A stretch of DNA of 64,000 nucleotides from Streptomyces djakartensis (GTDB lineage: Bacteria; Actinomycetota; Actinomycetes; Streptomycetales; Streptomycetaceae), in NCBI RefSeq assembly GCF_014651075.1, contig NZ_BMWE01000008.1, positions 1 through 64,000 of the forward strand, in the 5' to 3' direction. The notes below the pieces were generated by a model, which had not been told where the DNA came from, did not search any database, and saw nothing but the letters and a program-made list of their open reading frames with translations. How positions within the stretch are numbered: the first letter of the stretch is position 1; each line of letters opens with the position of its first letter. The translations under genes and the position numbers were made by a program. Of this stretch, positions 1 to 8,538 are shown in pieces.

Positions 1-1389
1 GTCCCCGCCGCCGCGTCGGTGGCCGGGCCGGGCACGCCCCCCGACACCGGCCCGGTGCGGCTGCCCGGCGCCCCGGTGCCCATCGGCCCGGGCCCGCGCG
101 TCGCGGACATCCGTGCCGCAGCCGTCAAGGCACCCCCTCCCGAGGCCGCCCTCGCCGCCTCCTGGTCCAAGCCCCGCCCCGGCGTCAACGGCACCGACCC
201 CGCCGTGGGCCCCGCCGTCGCCGCGCCCCCGGCCCCGGCCGCGCCGCCCGAGCAGCCCGGCGGCTGGCGTCCCTGGCGCTTCCGCATGTCCAACGACGTC
301 TGGGGCACCCCCTCCGTCGCCGACGACCTGGTCTACGTCACCTCCTTCGAGGTGCACGCCCTGGACGTCGCCACCGGCCGCCGCCGCTTCAAGACCCGGG
401 ACGTCGCCTGGTCCATGGCGGTCGCCGACGGCCGCATCCACGCCTCCGACGGCCCCACCCTGTTCGCCCTGGACGCCCGCGAGGGCGGTGACCTGTGGCG
501 CTTCCAGACGGACGCCTGGGTCTACTCCCTCAAGGCCGGCCACGGCACCGTCGTCACCGGCACCCGGGGCGGCGGAGTCCAGGGCTGGGAGGCCTCGAAC
601 GGGCAGAAGCTGTGGGAGATCACCGGCTGCCAGACCGACTTCGAGTCCCCCGAGGCCGGACCCGCCCTGCACGACGGCACGGTCTACGTCTGGCAGGACG
701 CCCGGCTGCGCGCCCTGGACGCCCGCACCGGCGAAGAGCGCTGGTCGTACCCGATCGGCGACACGGCCTCCTGCGGCGGCGTCCCGGTCCGCGTCACCCA
801 GGCGCCCGACGGCTACGTCTACGTCTGCGCCGGCACCCGCGTCCTCGCCCTGGACGTGGCCGCCGGGCATGTGAAGTGGCACTTCGAGGCCCCGGCCGTC
901 TTCCTCTCCCCGCCCGCCTTCGTGCCCGGCCCGGCCGTCACCGGCGGCGGCATCTACCTGGCCGACTACCTCGGCACGGTCTACGCCCTCGACGCCACCG
1001 ACGGCCGCGACCGCTGGCGCATCGCCACCGAGTCCCGCTCCTGTGTCGACCCCGTCCTGGTCGCCGCCGGTCATGTCCACGTGGGCAGCGGAAAGGGCCT
1101 CTACACCCTCGACGCGGTCACCGGCACCCCCAAGTGGCGCTTCCAGGCGGGCGGCGACATCGTCGGCGCCCCCTCGGTGGCCGAGGGCCGGATCCACTTC
1201 GGCTCCACCGACCACCTGCTCTACACCCTGAAGGCCGACGACGGCCGGCTGCGCTGGAAACTCGCCACCGGCGGCGAGATCACCGGCTCCCCGGTCGTCA
1301 AGGACGGGGTGGTCTACGCGTGCAGCAAGGACCGCTGCGTGTACGCGCTGGACGCGGAGAAGGGCACCGGCACGGCGCGTACCGCGTAG
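1..1389 (+). CDS. afsK: AfsK-type Ser/Thr kinase, C-terminal PQQ-like beta-propeller (5' truncated by window)
   Basis: The frame is open from the first base, so only the last 462 residues are present. The first ~85 residues are a Pro/Ala-rich linker. The rest is a run of PQQ-like beta-propeller blades, each ending in a motif such as ALDARTGEERWSY, ALDATDGRDRWR or TLDAVTGTPKWRF. In AfsK of S. coelicolor an N-terminal kinase domain is joined by such a linker to a PQQ-type propeller and phosphorylates AfsR; afsR and afsS lie downstream here, which supports the assignment. The kinase domain itself is outside the window, so another propeller-bearing kinase or a free PQQ-repeat protein cannot be excluded. 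The propeller would be the sensory part, probably extracellular or membrane-proximal. Confidence 0.72.
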   Translation, partial: VPAAASVAGPGTPPDTGPVRLPGAPVPIGPGPRVADIRAAAVKAPPPEAALAASWSKPRPGVNGTDPAVGPAVAAPPAPAAPPEQPGGWRPWRFRMSNDVWGTPSVADDLVYVTSFEVHALDVATGRRRFKTRDVAWSMAVADGRIHASDGPTLFALDAREGGDLWRFQTDAWVYSLKAGHGTVVTGTRGGGVQGWEASNGQKLWEITGCQTDFESPEAGPALHDGTVYVWQDARLRALDARTGEERWSYPIGDTASCGGVPVRVTQAPDGYVYVCAGTRVLALDVAAGHVKWHFEAPAVFLSPPAFVPGPAVTGGGIYLADYLGTVYALDATDGRDRWRIATESRSCVDPVLVAAGHVHVGSGKGLYTLDAVTGTPKWRFQAGGDIVGAPSVAEGRIHFGSTDHLLYTLKADDGRLRWKLATGGEITGSPVVKDGVVYACSKDRCVYALDAEKGTGTARTA

Positions 1390-1588
1390 GGCGTCGGGGA
1401 CGGCCGTCGCACCGGCGTACGGAAGGGGCTCCGGACGGCGGCCGTCGCTCACCGGGAAGCGGCACCGGCAAGGCACCGGGGAGCGGCCCGGCGGAGCGGC
1501 CGGTCCACCGCCTCCACCAAGACGCTACGCCGGGCGCCCGCCGGCCGCCAGGCAGTGACATGCCCGCGCGGCGGGCGAGCCCCGGCCG

Positions 1589-2554
1589 TCAGTCCCGCAG
1601 CTCCGTCAGGAAGTCCAGCAGCGCCGCGTTCACCTCGCCGGGCCGCTCCTGCTGCGTCCAGTGGCCGCAGCCCGGCAGCACGAGCGGCTTCCGGCGCAGG
1701 CCGGGCATCAACTCGGGCAGCTTCTCGATCAGTTCGGGCGTGCCCGGGAAGGCCGGGACCAGATCCCGGTCGCCGTACACGTACAGCGCGGGCGAGGACA
1801 CCACCGCTCCCTGCCAGGGCGCGGTCAGTTCCCAGTTGCGGTCCAGGTTGCGGTACCAGTTGAGCGCGCCGGTGAAGCCCGGCGCGAAGCTCTCGGTGAG
1901 CAGGTCGAGGTCCTCCTCGGTGAGCCACTCGGGCAGCACCTCGGGGTCCGGCGCGTCGGCGAGCCAGCCGCGCTCCGGGTCGGCCAGGGCCTGCTCGGGG
2001 CGCCCGGCGCCCGGTGCGTCACCGGAGGCGGAGTACAGCAGCTTGCGCAGGGTGGCGCGGGTGTCCGCGGAGAACTCGGCCTCGGCGACCCCGGGCTGCT
2101 CGAAGTAGTTCCAGTAGAACCGTCCCTCGAACCGCTCCCGCATGGTCTTCAGCGGCGGCTGACCGCCCCGGAACGGCGGCGGCACGCTCAGTCCCGCCAC
2201 CCCGCGCACCACGTCCGGCCGCAGCAGCGCGGTGTGCCAGGCCACCGGCGCTCCCCAGTCGTGCCCGACGACGAACGCCCGCTCCTCGCCCAGCGCGTGG
2301 ACCAGCCCGACCACGTCCCCCACCAGGTGGAGGATGCTGTACGCGGCCACGTCCTCCGGGTGGTCGCTGCCGCCGTACCCGCGCTGGTCGGGGGCGACCA
2401 CCCGGAAACCGGCCTCGGCCAGCGGGCCGAACTGGTGCCGCCAGGAGTGCCAGGACTCCGGGAAGCCGTGCAGCAGCACCACCAGCGGGCCTTCGCCCTG
2501 CTCCGCGATGTGCAGCCGTATACCGTTGACGTCGATCATCCGATGCTCAACCAC
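1589..2554 (-). CDS. Epoxide-hydrolase-like alpha/beta hydrolase
   Basis: 321 residues, a normal length for a soluble epoxide hydrolase. The oxyanion motif HGFPESW is at residues 29-35. The nucleophile elbow GHDWGA puts an Asp at about residue 99, as in epoxide hydrolases and haloalkane dehalogenases rather than Ser esterases. The catalytic His lies in GCGHWTQQE near the C-terminus. The listed start is a GTG; an ATG five codons downstream (2539) fits the family N-terminus equally well. The gene lies 33 bases after the enoyl-CoA hydratase gene and is probably the last gene of that leftward operon. Likely role: hydrolysis of an epoxide or halide in the same catabolic route; substrate unknown. 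Confidence 0.82.
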   Translation of the reverse strand: MVEHRMIDVNGIRLHIAEQGEGPLVVLLHGFPESWHSWRHQFGPLAEAGFRVVAPDQRGYGGSDHPEDVAAYSILHLVGDVVGLVHALGEERAFVVGHDWGAPVAWHTALLRPDVVRGVAGLSVPPPFRGGQPPLKTMRERFEGRFYWNYFEQPGVAEAEFSADTRATLRKLLYSASGDAPGAGRPEQALADPERGWLADAPDPEVLPEWLTEEDLDLLTESFAPGFTGALNWYRNLDRNWELTAPWQGAVVSSPALYVYGDRDLVPAFPGTPELIEKLPELMPGLRRKPLVLPGCGHWTQQERPGEVNAALLDFLTELRD

Positions 2555-2587
2555 GCGTCGAGCATACGCGTGTAGGTGCCAACGGTT

Positions 2588-3370
2588 TTACTCGCGCAAC
2601 CGGTACTCCCCTCCCCGCCCCCGCTGCGCGAACAGCCGGGCCTGCCGCTCACCCGTCGCGTTCCCGAGCGCGATGAGATGCGGCGCCTGCGCGACGCCCC
2701 GGGACCGCCCGGCCTCGCTCGCCGCCCACAGCGCCCGCACCGTCCCCTGCACGGCCCGCGTCGGATACCCGGCGATGACGGTGGCACAGGCGACGGCCGC
2801 CTCCAGCACCTCGCCCCGCGGCGCGAGTTCGGACACCAGCCCGACCTCGTACGCCCGCCGGGCCGAGATCCGTTCGGCCGTCCCCATCAGCGCCATCCGC
2901 GCGACCTCCCCGTACGGCATGCGCTGCGCCATGAGTACCGACTCGTAGGCGCTGACCATGCCGTAGGTGGTGTGCGGGTCGAAGAAGGTCGCGGTGGTGT
3001 CGGCGACCACGAACTCCGCCTCGCCCAGAAGGTAGAAGGCGCCCCCGCAGGCCATCCCGCGCACGGCGGCGACGACCGGCTTCCACAGGTCGTTCGCCTT
3101 GGGCCCGACGTCGAGCAGCGGATCGTCCTGCGCGAACGGCGAGTCGGGCTGCGGTACGACGGCGTCCCGGTCGATGCCGGTGCAGAAGGCGCGCTCGCCC
3201 GCTCCGGTCAGGACGACGGCCCGCACGGCGTCGTCGAACCGCAACGCCCGCCACACGGCGACGAGTTCGCCCGCCATGGCGAGGTCGATGGCGTTGAGCC
3301 GGCCGGGCCGGTTCAGGGTGACGACGGCGACCCCGCTGTCCGGGTCGGAGCGCACGGTCACGGTGCTCAT
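2588..3370 (-). CDS. Enoyl-CoA hydratase/isomerase family protein
   Basis: 260 residues with the crotonase fold. The first oxyanion-hole segment is GERAFCTGID and the second is GMACGGAFYLLGEAEFV. Start ATG at 3370 overlaps the stop of the DUF35 gene by four bases (ATGA), indicating translational coupling. Crotonases hydrate or isomerise 2-enoyl-CoA thioesters. The canonical Glu of the second segment (family GGGxE) is not obvious, so the enzyme may catalyse a different crotonase reaction. It is the third gene of a thiolase-DUF35-crotonase unit. Confidence 0.87.
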   Translation of the reverse strand: MSTVTVRSDPDSGVAVVTLNRPGRLNAIDLAMAGELVAVWRALRFDDAVRAVVLTGAGERAFCTGIDRDAVVPQPDSPFAQDDPLLDVGPKANDLWKPVVAAVRGMACGGAFYLLGEAEFVVADTTATFFDPHTTYGMVSAYESVLMAQRMPYGEVARMALMGTAERISARRAYEVGLVSELAPRGEVLEAAVACATVIAGYPTRAVQGTVRALWAASEAGRSRGVAQAPHLIALGNATGERQARLFAQRGRGGEYRLRE

Positions 3371-3780
3371 GACCGCTCCAGCACCCACCGGGGAAGCCCG
3401 TCGTCGAAGACCACCCGCACCCGGGCGCCGATGCGCAGGCGGTCCGCCGGGAGGGAGCCGAGTGGCTCCCCGGGCCCGGCGACGAGGTTGCCGACGAGCC
3501 GGATCCGGGGCGCCTTGTCGAGCTCGACGACGACCACGTTGTACGGCGCCAGCTCCGCGTAGTCCGGCAGCAGGGGCGGATGCGGGACGACGTACGACCA
3601 CACACGACCCGTCCCCGGCACGAGCCGCCACTCGGCCTCGAAGGACTGGCAGTGCGGACAGCAGGGCCGGGGCGGGAAGCGCGGCTCGCCGCACCCGGCG
3701 CAGGCCTGGACACGGAGTTCGCCCCGGGCGGCGTACTCCCAGAAAGGGGCGCCGTCGGCGTCGGTGACGGGACGCAGCAT
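3367..3780 (-). CDS. Zn-ribbon OB-fold protein (DUF35), partner of the adjacent thiolase-like protein
   Basis: 137 residues. An N-terminal rubredoxin-like zinc ribbon has Cys27, Cys30, Cys41 and Cys44 (CAGC ... CPHC), followed by an OB fold (GRVWSYVV, VVVELDKAPRIRLVGNLV). DUF35 proteins are acyl-CoA-binding partners of thiolase-like lipid-transfer proteins; in steroid side-chain catabolism the Ltp2 aldolase works with a DUF35 domain. The gene sits 9 bases after the thiolase-like gene and overlaps the crotonase gene, so a complex with the thiolase-like protein is expected. Confidence 0.88.
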   Translation of the reverse strand: MLRPVTDADGAPFWEYAARGELRVQACAGCGEPRFPPRPCCPHCQSFEAEWRLVPGTGRVWSYVVPHPPLLPDYAELAPYNVVVVELDKAPRIRLVGNLVAGPGEPLGSLPADRLRIGARVRVVFDDGLPRWVLERS

Positions 3781-3789
3781 CTCAGCTCC

Positions 3790-4959
3790 TCAGCTCCTCA
3801 GCAGCAGGGCGGAGGTCGGCACACCCTCACCGGCCGTGACCAGACAGGCCGACGCTCCCGGCACCTGCGCGGTACTGGTCCCGCGCAGCTGCTTCACCCC
3901 TTCGTTGATCAGGTTGAAGCCGTGCACGTAGGCCTCGGACAGCCCGCCCCCGCCGGTGTTCACGGGCAGCGGCCCGCCGATCTCCAGCGCCCCGCCCTCG
4001 GTGAACGCCCCGCCCTCCCCGCGCCCGCAGAAGCCGAACCCCTCCAGGGAGAGGAGGACCAGTGGGGTGAAGGCGTCGTAGATCTGGGCGACGTCCACAT
4101 CCTCCGGGGCCAGGTCGGAGTGCTTCCACAGATGCCGGGCGGCGGTCCAGGCCGGGCCGGTGAGGGGGTCGTCGTTCCAGTAGTTGACCATGCCGTGGTG
4201 CTGGGCGGGCAGCGACTGGGCGGCGGAGTGGACGTAGACGGGTGTGCGGCGGCAGTCGCGGGCCCGCTCGGCGGAGATGACGACACAGGCCAGCGCCCCG
4301 TCCGTCTCCAGGCAGTTGTCGAAGAGGCAGAGCGGTTCGCTGATCCAGCGGGACGTCATGTACATCTCGCGGGTGAGGGGACGGTCGTACATGATCGCGG
4401 CGGGGTTCTGGTTGGCCCGGTTGCGGCAGGCCAGGGCGACGTTGAACAGGTGGTCCCGGGTGGCCCCGTACTCGTGCATGTACCGGCGGGCGAGCATGGC
4501 GATCTCGTCCACCGGTCTGAGCAGACCGTACGGCCGGGTCCACTGGGCCGGGGTCGGGAGCTGGACGGTGGTGTCGGTCCAGGGCCGGGCCCCGCTGCCC
4601 CGCTTGCGTGACCGCCAGGCGACGCCGACGCTCGCCTGCCCGGTGGCGACGGCGGCGGCGAGATGCGCGACCGTGGCACACGAACCGCCGCCCCCGAAAC
4701 CGACCTTGCTGAAGAAGGTGAGGTCGCCGAAGCCGCAGGCCTTCGCCAGCTCCACCTCGTCCGTCTCCTCCATGGTGTAGGAGGCGAGGGCGTCGACCTC
4801 GCCGGGTGCGATCCCGGCGTCGTCGAGGGCGGCCAGCACGGCACGGCAGGCGAGGGTGCGCTCGTCCTCGGGGAGCCGTTTGGCGAAAGGTGTCTGGCCG
4901 ATGCCGACGATGGCGGTGGCGTCCTTGAGGCCGGCCGGTCCTGCCGTTCCTGCTGCCAT
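3790..4959 (-). CDS. Thiolase-like lipid-transfer protein (SCP-x/Ltp type)
   Basis: 389 residues starting at ATG 4959 (MAAGTAGPAG, then KDATAIVGIGQTPFAKR). Family features: GGGSC at about residue 90, PLTREMYM, QIYDAFTPLVL, and a C-terminal NTGGGGLSEAYVHGFNLI. These fit the non-condensing or aldolase-like thiolases that pair with DUF35 rather than classical acetoacetyl-CoA thiolases. First gene of the leftward operon; its promoter region is shared with the divergent acyl-CoA ligase and carries the CTGAC-N5-GTCAG operators. Likely reaction: C-C bond cleavage (thiolytic or retro-aldol) of an acyl-CoA intermediate; substrate unknown. Confidence 0.87.
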   Translation of the reverse strand: MAAGTAGPAGLKDATAIVGIGQTPFAKRLPEDERTLACRAVLAALDDAGIAPGEVDALASYTMEETDEVELAKACGFGDLTFFSKVGFGGGGSCATVAHLAAAVATGQASVGVAWRSRKRGSGARPWTDTTVQLPTPAQWTRPYGLLRPVDEIAMLARRYMHEYGATRDHLFNVALACRNRANQNPAAIMYDRPLTREMYMTSRWISEPLCLFDNCLETDGALACVVISAERARDCRRTPVYVHSAAQSLPAQHHGMVNYWNDDPLTGPAWTAARHLWKHSDLAPEDVDVAQIYDAFTPLVLLSLEGFGFCGRGEGGAFTEGGALEIGGPLPVNTGGGGLSEAYVHGFNLINEGVKQLRGTSTAQVPGASACLVTAGEGVPTSALLLRS

Positions 4960-4989
4960 GTGCGCGCACCTCCGGGACCGAACGGTTCG

Positions 4990-5031
4990 CTGACAGTGCG
5001 TCAGATTACAGCTAATCTGACGGTCAGTCAG
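4990..5031. promoter_or_regulatory. Divergent operator region with overlapping palindromes
   Basis: Two copies of CTGAC-N5-GTCAG lie at 4990-5004 and 5017-5031. Between them is a perfect 10-bp inverted repeat, arms 4999-5008 and 5013-5022 (core TCAGATTA / TAATCTGA, spacer CAGC). The region lies between the starts of the thiolase-like gene (4959, leftward) and the acyl-CoA ligase (5068, rightward), so one repressor could control both. The same motif occurs before three other catabolic genes in this window. A TetR-type dimer is the likely binder (inference). Confidence 0.72.
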
Positions 5032-5067
5032 CTCTTCGTCGGCTCTTCTGCTCCCGGGAGGCTTGCT

Positions 5068-6699
5068 GTGCGAGCGGAGACGGAACGGGAAACCATCCCG
5101 AATCTGGTGAGGTCGGCGGCCGAGCGGTACGCGGACGTCGAGGCGGTCGTGGAGGGCCGCACCCGGATCACCTACGCGGAACTGGGTGCCCGCGTGGAGC
5201 GCGCCGCGGCGGCCTGCCTGGCGAACGGGGTCGGACCGGGCGACCGGGTCGGCGTCTGGGCGCCGAACACCCTCGACTGGATCGTCAGCGCCCTGGGCGC
5301 CGTCTCGGCGGGCGCGGTGCTCGTGCCGCTGAACACCCGCTTCAAGGGCGCCGAGGCGGCGGACGTCCTGCGCCGCAGCGGAACCCGGCTGCTCTTCGTC
5401 ACCGGCACCTTCCTCGGCACCTCCTACGTGGCGTCCCTGCGCAGGGCGGCCGGGGAAGGCCCCGGCGGCCCCGGCCCGCTGCCCGGACTGCCCGCGCTGG
5501 AGCGCGTGGTGGTCCTGTCGGAGGACGCCCCCGCCGACTTCCTCACCTGGAAGGGCTTCCTGGCGAGCGGGGACGGGGTGGGGCCGCGGGAGGTGCGCGC
5601 ACGGGCGGACGCGGTCGACGGCTCCTGGACCTCCGACATCATCTTCACCTCGGGCACGACGGGCCGCCCCAAGGGCGCGGTCATCACCCACGGCCAGTCG
5701 CTGCGGGCGTACGGCATCTGGAGCGACCTGGCCGGCCTCACTCGGGGCGACCGCTACCTCATCGTGAACCCCTTCTTCCACACCTTCGGCTACAAGGCCG
5801 GAGTGCTCGCCTGCCTGATGCGGGGCGCGACGATGATCCCCCAGCCGGTGTTCGGCGTGAACACCGTCCTGGCCAACATCGCCGCGGAACGGGTCTCCGT
5901 GCTCCCCGGCCCGCCGACCCTCCTGCAGTCCCTCCTGGACCACTCGGCACGGGACGCCCACGACCTGTCGGCGCTCCGCCTGGTGGTGACGGGAGCGGCG
6001 GTGGTGCCACTGCGGCTCGTCGAGCGGCTGCGCACCGAACTCGGCGTCGGCACGGTCCTGACGGCCTACGGCCTCTCCGAAGCCGGCGGCGTCGTCACGA
6101 TGTGCCGCCGCGGCGACGACCCGGCCGTCATCGCCTCGACGTCGGGCCGGGCGATCCCCGGCACGGAGGTGCGGGTCACGGATCCTGGGGGCACACCCCT
6201 GCCGCCGGGCACACCCGGCGAGGTCCTGGTCCGCGGCTTCAACGTCATGACCGGCTACCACGAGGACGAGCGGGCCACCGCCGAGGTGCTGTCACGTGAC
6301 GGCTGGCTGCGCACCGGCGACGTCGGCGTCCTCGACCCCGAGGGCAACCTGCGCATCACCGACCGCCTCAAGGACATGTTCATCGTCGGCGGCTTCAACG
6401 CCTACCCCGCCGAGATAGAGCAGCTCCTCGGCCTCCACCCGGACGTGGCGGACGTGGCGGTGATCGGCGTCCCCGACGCCCGGCTCGGCGAGGTCGGCCG
6501 GGCCTACGTCGTCCGGCGGCCGGGAGCACTGCTCACCGGCGACGACCTGATCGCCTGGTCCCGCCGGGAGATGGCGAACTACAAGGTCCCGAGATCGGTG
6601 GAGTTCGTGGCGGAGCTGCCCCGCAACGCGAGCGGCAAGGTCGTGAAGGGGGCGCTGCGGGACGGTGTCAGCGGCGGGGGAGCGGCGAGGTTCCGGTGA
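5068..6699 (+). CDS. Acyl-CoA synthetase (AMP-forming, FadD3-like)
   Basis: 543 residues from GTG 5068 (MRAETERETIPNLV); the frame stays open upstream into the operator region, so this later start was chosen. ANL-superfamily motifs: P-loop FTSGTTGRPKGAV near residue 192, YGLSEAGG, RTGDVGVLDPEGNLRITDRL, and the C-terminal catalytic Lys in NASGKVVKG. It ligates CoA to a carboxylate, activating the substrate for the divergent thiolase/DUF35/crotonase operon, with which it shares an operator. The resemblance to FadD3-type ligases is an impression only; the chain length or ring substrate is unknown. Confidence 0.88.
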   Translation: MRAETERETIPNLVRSAAERYADVEAVVEGRTRITYAELGARVERAAAACLANGVGPGDRVGVWAPNTLDWIVSALGAVSAGAVLVPLNTRFKGAEAADVLRRSGTRLLFVTGTFLGTSYVASLRRAAGEGPGGPGPLPGLPALERVVVLSEDAPADFLTWKGFLASGDGVGPREVRARADAVDGSWTSDIIFTSGTTGRPKGAVITHGQSLRAYGIWSDLAGLTRGDRYLIVNPFFHTFGYKAGVLACLMRGATMIPQPVFGVNTVLANIAAERVSVLPGPPTLLQSLLDHSARDAHDLSALRLVVTGAAVVPLRLVERLRTELGVGTVLTAYGLSEAGGVVTMCRRGDDPAVIASTSGRAIPGTEVRVTDPGGTPLPPGTPGEVLVRGFNVMTGYHEDERATAEVLSRDGWLRTGDVGVLDPEGNLRITDRLKDMFIVGGFNAYPAEIEQLLGLHPDVADVAVIGVPDARLGEVGRAYVVRRPGALLTGDDLIAWSRREMANYKVPRSVEFVAELPRNASGKVVKGALRDGVSGGGAARFR

Positions 6700-7588
6700 C
6701 GGACATGACGAGCGAGTAGAGCGTGGTGTCGGCGGCGATGAACATCCGGTTCAGCCGGGCGCCGCCGAACCGGATGTTGGCGACGGTGCCGGGCACCAGG
6801 ACGCGGCCGAGGAGCGTGCCGTCGGGGTGGTAGCAGTGCACGCCGCCGTCCATGGCGGCGGCCCAGAGCCGCCCCTCGTCGTCGAACCGGATGTTGTCGA
6901 AGGTGCCGTTCGCGCACTCGGCGAAGACCTCACCGCCGGTCAGCGTCCCGTCCTCGCGGACGTCGAAGACGCGGATATGGTTGGCGAGGCTGTCGGACAC
7001 GAACAGCCGCCGCTCGTCGGGCGAGAACACCAGCCCGTTGGGCCCTTCGAACCCGTCGGCGGCCAACCGCACCTCCCCGCTGTCCGGGTCCACCCGGTAT
7101 ACGTTCCGGGCGCCGATCTCACTCTCCCCGCGATGCCCCTCGTAGTCGGTCGCGATCCCGAACTCGGGGTCGGAGAACCAGACCGACCCGTCCGACCGTA
7201 CGACGGCGTCGTTCGGGCTGTTGAGCCGCTTCCCCCGGAACCGCTCGGCGATCACGGTGACCGACCCGTCGTGCTCGGTCCGGGTCACCCGCCGCTCGCC
7301 CTGCTCACAGGTGATGAGACGGCCCTGACCGTCCAGGGTGTTGCCGTTCGGGAACCCGGCGGGCGTCCGGAACACCCCCACGGACCCGGTGGTCTCGTCC
7401 CAGCGCAGCAGCCGGTCGTTCGGGATGTCGCTCCAGAGGAGGTACCGCCCCGCGGGCACGTACACCGGCCCCTCGGCCCACCGGCACCCCTCGAAGAGCG
7501 TCTCCAGCCGGGAGTCCCCGGCCTGACACCGCCCCGTCCGGAACCGGTCGTCGAGGGTCTCGTACGTCTGCGGTTGCTCGCCGGGCAT
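6668..7588 (-). CDS. SMP-30/gluconolactonase-family lactonase
   Basis: 306 residues from ATG 7588 (MPGEQPQTYETLD). Six-bladed propeller features: EGPVYVP (metal-binding Glu), NGNTLDGQGRLITCEQGERR, NSPNDAVVRSDGSVWFSDP, and GPNGLVFSPDERRLFVSDS with the catalytic Asp. These enzymes hydrolyse sugar or xenobiotic lactones with a divalent metal. Its 3' end overlaps the convergent acyl-CoA ligase by 32 bases. Probably cytoplasmic: no signal peptide. Confidence 0.87.
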   Translation of the reverse strand: MPGEQPQTYETLDDRFRTGRCQAGDSRLETLFEGCRWAEGPVYVPAGRYLLWSDIPNDRLLRWDETTGSVGVFRTPAGFPNGNTLDGQGRLITCEQGERRVTRTEHDGSVTVIAERFRGKRLNSPNDAVVRSDGSVWFSDPEFGIATDYEGHRGESEIGARNVYRVDPDSGEVRLAADGFEGPNGLVFSPDERRLFVSDSLANHIRVFDVREDGTLTGGEVFAECANGTFDNIRFDDEGRLWAAAMDGGVHCYHPDGTLLGRVLVPGTVANIRFGGARLNRMFIAADTTLYSLVMSVTGTSPLPRR

Positions 7589-7702
7589 GCCGCCACCTTC
7601 CCATCGAGCCGACTGAAGAGCTGCCGCACTCACTATCGCGTGCCCCGAACAGCGGCGCATTCCGCCGGGCCGCGGACACTCAGGTTCGGTATGATAGGTG
7701 GT

Positions 7703-7981
7703 ATGGCAACGAAGAAGTACACCGTGACGCTGCCGGAGGAGCTCGCCGAGGAGATCCGGCAGGAAGTCGGATCGGGCGGCTTCAGCGCCTATGTCACGCG
7801 GGCCATAGAGCATCAGCGGGAGCAGGACCGGCTCGGTGAACTCGTGGCGTGGCTGGAGGAGGAGCACGGCCCCGTCACCGACGACGAACTCGCCGCGGCG
7901 GAGGCTGAGCGCAGGGAGTTCGAGCGCCACTTCACTCAGCGGGGTGCGGCCTCCGGGGATCAGGCCCGGAGGGCGAGCTGA
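7703..7981 (+). CDS. Ribbon-helix-helix-like antitoxin of a PIN toxin
   Basis: 92 residues. The N-terminus (MATKKYTVTLPEELAEEIRQ) has the short beta strand plus helix typical of ribbon-helix-helix antitoxins; the C-terminal half is acidic and would wrap the toxin. ATG at 7703 chosen; an in-frame ATG at 7691 would add four residues. The stop overlaps the ATG of the PIN gene by one base (TGATG), the classic antitoxin-toxin arrangement. Confidence 0.75.
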   Translation: MATKKYTVTLPEELAEEIRQEVGSGGFSAYVTRAIEHQREQDRLGELVAWLEEEHGPVTDDELAAAEAERREFERHFTQRGAASGDQARRAS

Positions 7982-8376
7982 TGCTGCCGTCCTGCTACGT
8001 GCTGGACTGCGAGGCGTTGTCGCGGGCCGTCCTGGGCGAGCGGGCGATGCTCGCGCGGCTCAAGGACGCCCACCGATCGGGCATCCGCGTCGTGACCAGT
8101 TCCATGACCCTGATCGAGGCGTACCACTCCCGGGTGAAGCGCGCTGCCTGGGCCTGGGCGATGTCGCGGGTCGTGGTGGAGCCCGTGACGCGGGAGATCG
8201 CCGATGCCGCTGTGACCCTCCTCCAGGACACCGGCCTGCACGGACACGAGTACGCGATCGACGCGGCCCTTGCGGTGATCGCGGGACGGCAGCCCGGAGG
8301 CGTGGTGCTCTTCACCTCCGACGAGGACGACATGGGAAAGCTGTGCGGGCCGGGCGTGCGGCTCGCGCCGTTGTAG
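7981..8376 (+). CDS. PIN-domain protein, probable VapC-type toxin
   Basis: 131 residues. PIN-domain acidic residues are visible: Asp in YVLDCEALS (residues ~7-14), Glu in TLIEAYHS, Asp in EYAIDAALAV, and Asp in FTSDEDDM. PIN toxins are Mg-dependent RNases that cut tRNA or mRNA. The gene overlaps the antitoxin gene by one base, so the two are co-translated. Substrate unknown. Confidence 0.78.
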   Translation: MLPSCYVLDCEALSRAVLGERAMLARLKDAHRSGIRVVTSSMTLIEAYHSRVKRAAWAWAMSRVVVEPVTREIADAAVTLLQDTGLHGHEYAIDAALAVIAGRQPGGVVLFTSDEDDMGKLCGPGVRLAPL

Positions 8377-8538
8377 CCGGCCTCTCCCCGCTCGTCCGCG
8401 TCCCGCCGCGCGCGGAGAGAGTGTGCGGATCGTGTGGACTCCCGTGCGCCGGGCTGTGATCGGTGTCCCCCGCACCTGACGCAGCCGCCGCGCACAAGGC
8501 AAACTGGCGTGGTTGCTCAGGACGGCTAGGGGGACTGC

